DNA from: CAUZIZ01 sp965222655
GTDB lineage: Bacteria; Acidobacteriota; UBA6911; RPQK01; JAJDTT01
Direction: 5' to 3'
NCBI GenBank assembly: GCA_965222655.1
Contig: CBDCUP010000021.1
Location: forward strand, 248,001-312,000
Length of the DNA stretch: 64,000 bases
In this document: positions 61,661 to 64,000 of the stretch, piece by piece
How the letters are laid out: every line of letters starts with the position of its first letter
Numbering within the stretch: the stretch's first letter is position 1
Program-made: the position numbers and the translations under genes
The notes under the pieces: model-generated
What the model saw: only the letters and a program-made list of their open reading frames with translations
Told to the model about the DNA's origin: nothing
The model's database searches: none

Positions 61661-63181
61661 ATGACGGACCCAATCGATCGACGCGAATTCCAGAAAAGAG
61701 TCTCCCTCATGCTCACGGGTGCCGCTGTGGCTCCCCTGGCAGGATGCTCTTCGAAGCCTGGCGAGACCCCGGCTGGCGGAGCTGAAAGGGGCGCTGCTTC
61801 GGACCAGGACAGCGGGCTTGTAAGCATCACGCGGGGAGAGGCCGATCTCAAGATCCCGCCCGATACACCGTCGGACAAGAGCTGGCGCTACGGACTTATT
61901 TTTCCCTTCCAGTTGGCTCCCAACATGGCAGCGGCCTTTGTCAACATCCGGATCCGTAATGGCGTCATGGCTCCCGCGCGCAGCGGTGACGACTACGAAG
62001 TAGGAGGGGATGTCGTCCTTTTCGACGACGTCTCTGGAGCCGTCACCTCCCCGCCCGTAGCCGTGATGCGCAACCACGAGGAGCCCAACCCGAACTCGAA
62101 TCCCCCCCATCAGCCTTCCATCATGGTCAAGTACCCAATGCGCGGCGGATTCGTCCCGGCCGGTGCGAAGAAGGCGGATGGCTCCCCTCACCCGCATGCC
62201 GGGACCGGCTTTGGCATCAACATGGCGATCGCCCGGCACCCCGGTGACCCCAAGTCGGAGTCGGGGGGCGGGATGTACGAGGATGGCGAGTCGTATTCCT
62301 ATCTGGAATTGTTCCAGTTTGCCTACCAGGATGGGAAGTTCGAAGTTACCGGATCCGAACGGATTCCCCAGCACGAGCTCGTACCGGGCTGGTTCGTAGC
62401 CAACGGAGGACTGACCAACGCCATTCCGGATGGCGACGACCTTTTGTTAGCGATGTCGGCAGGCCGAATCGAGGAGACACCCGCGCCAGGGGAGAGCGTG
62501 CCGATGGGTGGCGGCATCATGCGGTGGCAGCGCAAAGAAGACGTCTGGCGACCCGTTTCCTACATTCAGGCGACCGGAAATGACTCATCGACCGAGGCCA
62601 GCCTCATTCGAGATGTGGATGGTAACCTGCTCCTCTCGGCCCGCGGCAGCCAGAACAGGGATAACCACGCTATTCGAGTGTGGCGCTCCCGCGACAATGG
62701 TGAGAACTGGGAAAAGATCATCCATGTGGCAGACGTGATTTCCAGCTCTCCGATCACCTTGAACCAGGCTGCGGACGGGACCCCCTACATCGCTTCCAAC
62801 ATCTTCATGGTCCCACTCGACTCTATTCCCAAGCGTTTTCGGATTCCGGCAGATAAGCAAGGTCGGGTGCGCGGCGGCGGCTGGACCCGGCAGAAGCTCT
62901 ATCTCTGGCCCCTGACGGAAGATCGAACCGGTTTGGAGGCTCCGCTACTGGGCCGGCACTGCAAGGCCGACTTCGGACCTGCCCCTAGCGGCTCCATGTG
63001 GCGGGCGGATCACCCGGTGGCAGCAACGGTGCGGCTGGCCGATGGAAAATGGCACAACATCGTGGGTTACCGCATCCACGACGACGTGGAGAGCCATGAC
63101 CTGGAGGCCCCTCCGCAGACGGGAGCCTATCTGGAAGAGGTCGTCTCCGCGGGTGAGCCTATTCCGAGTTGGAAGTTCTAG
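61661..63181 (+). CDS. Exported lipoprotein-like protein with an Asp-box propeller segment
   Basis: The protein has 506 residues. DRREFQKRV at 5-13 with MLTGAAVAPLAGCSS is a twin-arginine-like signal followed by a lipobox (LAGC, Cys29), so it may be Tat-exported and lipidated. The body is beta-rich with SLIRDVDGNLLLSARG and the Asp-box WRSRDNGENWEK, as in exo-alpha-sialidase-like propellers. SGSMWRADHPVAATVRLADG is near the end. It lies downstream of the TTG-start gene by 51 bp. The enzymatic role is unproven. Confidence 0.75.
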   Translation: MTDPIDRREFQKRVSLMLTGAAVAPLAGCSSKPGETPAGGAERGAASDQDSGLVSITRGEADLKIPPDTPSDKSWRYGLIFPFQLAPNMAAAFVNIRIRNGVMAPARSGDDYEVGGDVVLFDDVSGAVTSPPVAVMRNHEEPNPNSNPPHQPSIMVKYPMRGGFVPAGAKKADGSPHPHAGTGFGINMAIARHPGDPKSESGGGMYEDGESYSYLELFQFAYQDGKFEVTGSERIPQHELVPGWFVANGGLTNAIPDGDDLLLAMSAGRIEETPAPGESVPMGGGIMRWQRKEDVWRPVSYIQATGNDSSTEASLIRDVDGNLLLSARGSQNRDNHAIRVWRSRDNGENWEKIIHVADVISSSPITLNQAADGTPYIASNIFMVPLDSIPKRFRIPADKQGRVRGGGWTRQKLYLWPLTEDRTGLEAPLLGRHCKADFGPAPSGSMWRADHPVAATVRLADGKWHNIVGYRIHDDVESHDLEAPPQTGAYLEEVVSAGEPIPSWKF

Positions 63182-63481
63182 CGTTGGACGGAGCAAGAAA
63201 TTCGTCGCACGTCGAAACGTCTGAACGTCGCACGTCTCTAGTCTCTGAACAGCTCGGCGACCCGTATCAGTTTGCCGCCAGTATGAAGGTGGGAGTAGGA
63301 CGGGCACTCCTGCCCGTCTGTATTTCCGACGGGCAAGAGTGCCCATCCTACTCCCCTGCGAGCCCCCGAAACTGCCAGCAGCATGAAGGCAAGTCCAGCA
63401 GAGCCGCGAGCCACGTGCGTTCCTCGACGCCGTCACGCTCGCCACATAGATCATCGCATTTATGGGACGGAGCACTAAGCT
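63182..63481. repeat. Gene-free 300 bp with repeats E and A
   Basis: Positions 63200-63237 hold the TTCGTCGCACGTCGAAACGT motif (reverse complement of the 6867 copy), and 63295-63351 hold hairpin A copy 6. No gene is supported. It separates convergent genes. Confidence 0.65.
63295..63351. repeat. Hairpin repeat A, copy 6
   Basis: GTAGGACGGGCACTCCTGCC pairs with GGCAAGAGTGCCCATCCTAC, with one G-T wobble in the outer stem. A different loop (TGTATTTCC) from the other copies. Confidence 0.85.
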
Positions 63482-64000
63482 TCAGGAATGCTGGTCGCGT
63501 CGAGCGGGAATCGGGTTGGACTTCAGCTCTCGGATCAGATCGACCAACCCCTCGACGGCAGCTTCGAGAAACTTCTCGCCCTTTTCCCGGGTGGCTTTGG
63601 TGGCGTCGCCCATGATGCCGCTGGCCGTGAGAGCACTCCAATAGGGCATCAGGCTGGCACTGGCGCTGCCAGGCATTCCTCCCGCCAGGAGGTCGAACTG
63701 GAAGCTGGAAGACAGGGGCGAGCGTTCGTCCACGGCCTTGTCCATCTCGACCAGGTCGGGCTTCAACGCCAGATAGAGGGATGTTTCATACTCACCGGCA
63801 TGAGAGGTTCCGCCGATCTCTGAATCTCGTAGTTCCTTGCCGACTTCCTTCAGCTTGCCCAACCCCCAATGATTCACCGAGGCACAGAGAATCTTGCCCT
63901 CAGATTCGATGATGGAGAGCCGGGCTGCCAGGTCCAGGGGAGAGGTGTTGCTGCCGTGCCCGTTGACGATGAGAATCCGCTTGAAGCCATGATGAGCCAG
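63482..64000 (-). CDS. Creatininase family protein, 5' end beyond window
   Basis: The frame is open to the right window edge (172 codons kept). It opens HHGFKRILIVNGHGSNTSPL, the creatinine amidohydrolase motif, and continues NHWGLG, then DSEIGGTSHAGEYETSLYLA, whose Glu and His belong to the metal site. It ends DLIRELKSNPIPARRDQHS. Family members hydrolyse creatinine or formamidopyrimidine and mycofactocin precursors (MftE-like). The N-terminal metal ligands are outside the window. Confidence 0.9.
   Translation of the reverse strand: MAHHGFKRILIVNGHGSNTSPLDLAARLSIIESEGKILCASVNHWGLGKLKEVGKELRDSEIGGTSHAGEYETSLYLALKPDLVEMDKAVDERSPLSSSFQFDLLAGGMPGSASASLMPYWSALTASGIMGDATKATREKGEKFLEAAVEGLVDLIRELKSNPIPARRDQHS

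Noticed and set aside
61385..62374. 329-codon minus-strand frame
   Set aside because: It is antisense to two plus-strand genes that have signal peptides and good ribosome sites.

Overview
The window reads as a chromosomal segment of an uncultured, moderately GC-rich Gram-negative bacterium, most likely an acidobacterium or a close relative. This rests on sequence style only. The signs are an spd-type EF-G, a lipid-anchored or secreted protein with a 'W..W...ea..vLe.SPW' start typical of acidobacterial hypotheticals, many Sec/Tat-exported hydrolases, an OmpA-type envelope protein, and dense intergenic hairpin repeats. No tRNA, rRNA or CRISPR array was recognised.

Layout. Positions 1-18.8 kb are almost all minus strand: a partial CehA/McbA metallohydrolase, a dockerin-bearing subtilase, 3-hydroxyacyl-CoA dehydrogenase, class IV aminotransferase, aldo/keto reductase, two Na+/solute symporters each with a small membrane partner, a CocE/NonD hydrolase, a BNR sialidase-like protein and a threonine-synthase-like enzyme. 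Positions 19-27 kb hold a paired small DMT transporter whose first gene is split by a 318-bp MITE, a PhyH dioxygenase, an aminotransferase, an OmpA-domain protein, and a small secreted protein gene split by a 2.9-kb ISKra4-type element that carries a DruA-like (DUF4338) gene. Positions 27-52 kb are a catabolic region: secreted TIG protein, M14 and S9 peptidases, sulfatase, enolase-superfamily dehydratase, SDR, HpcH/HpaI aldolase, AKR, aspartoacylase-like and acetylxylan-esterase-like hydrolases, MATE exporter, and three paralogous secreted propeller proteins. Positions 51.5-64 kb hold a small toxin-antitoxin-like pair, a PRMT-like methyltransferase, a second CehA protein fused to an NTF2-like domain, YaaA, a RecA-like ATPase fused to a SLOG-like domain, EF-G, an OsmC-family gene with an in-frame UGA, two envelope proteins and a partial creatininase.

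The most notable item is the OsmC-family gene at 60289-60753. Its catalytic cysteine codon is TGA, the frame stays open to a normal C-terminus with the second cysteine, and a strong stem-loop follows the TGA. It is therefore a candidate selenoprotein that ordinary gene calling would truncate. Others are a full-motif bacterial PRMT homologue, the ATPase-SLOG fusion, two clean mobile-element insertions with 9-bp target duplications that can be undone on paper, and at least five dispersed repeat families.

Inferred biology: the enzymes fit scavenging of sulfated or acidic glycans, sugar acids and peptides. Exported sulfatase, propeller proteins, sialidase-like proteins and esterases would release substrates, symporters would import them, and dehydratase, aldolase and oxidoreductases would break down the acids. 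No pathway is proven by the sequence.
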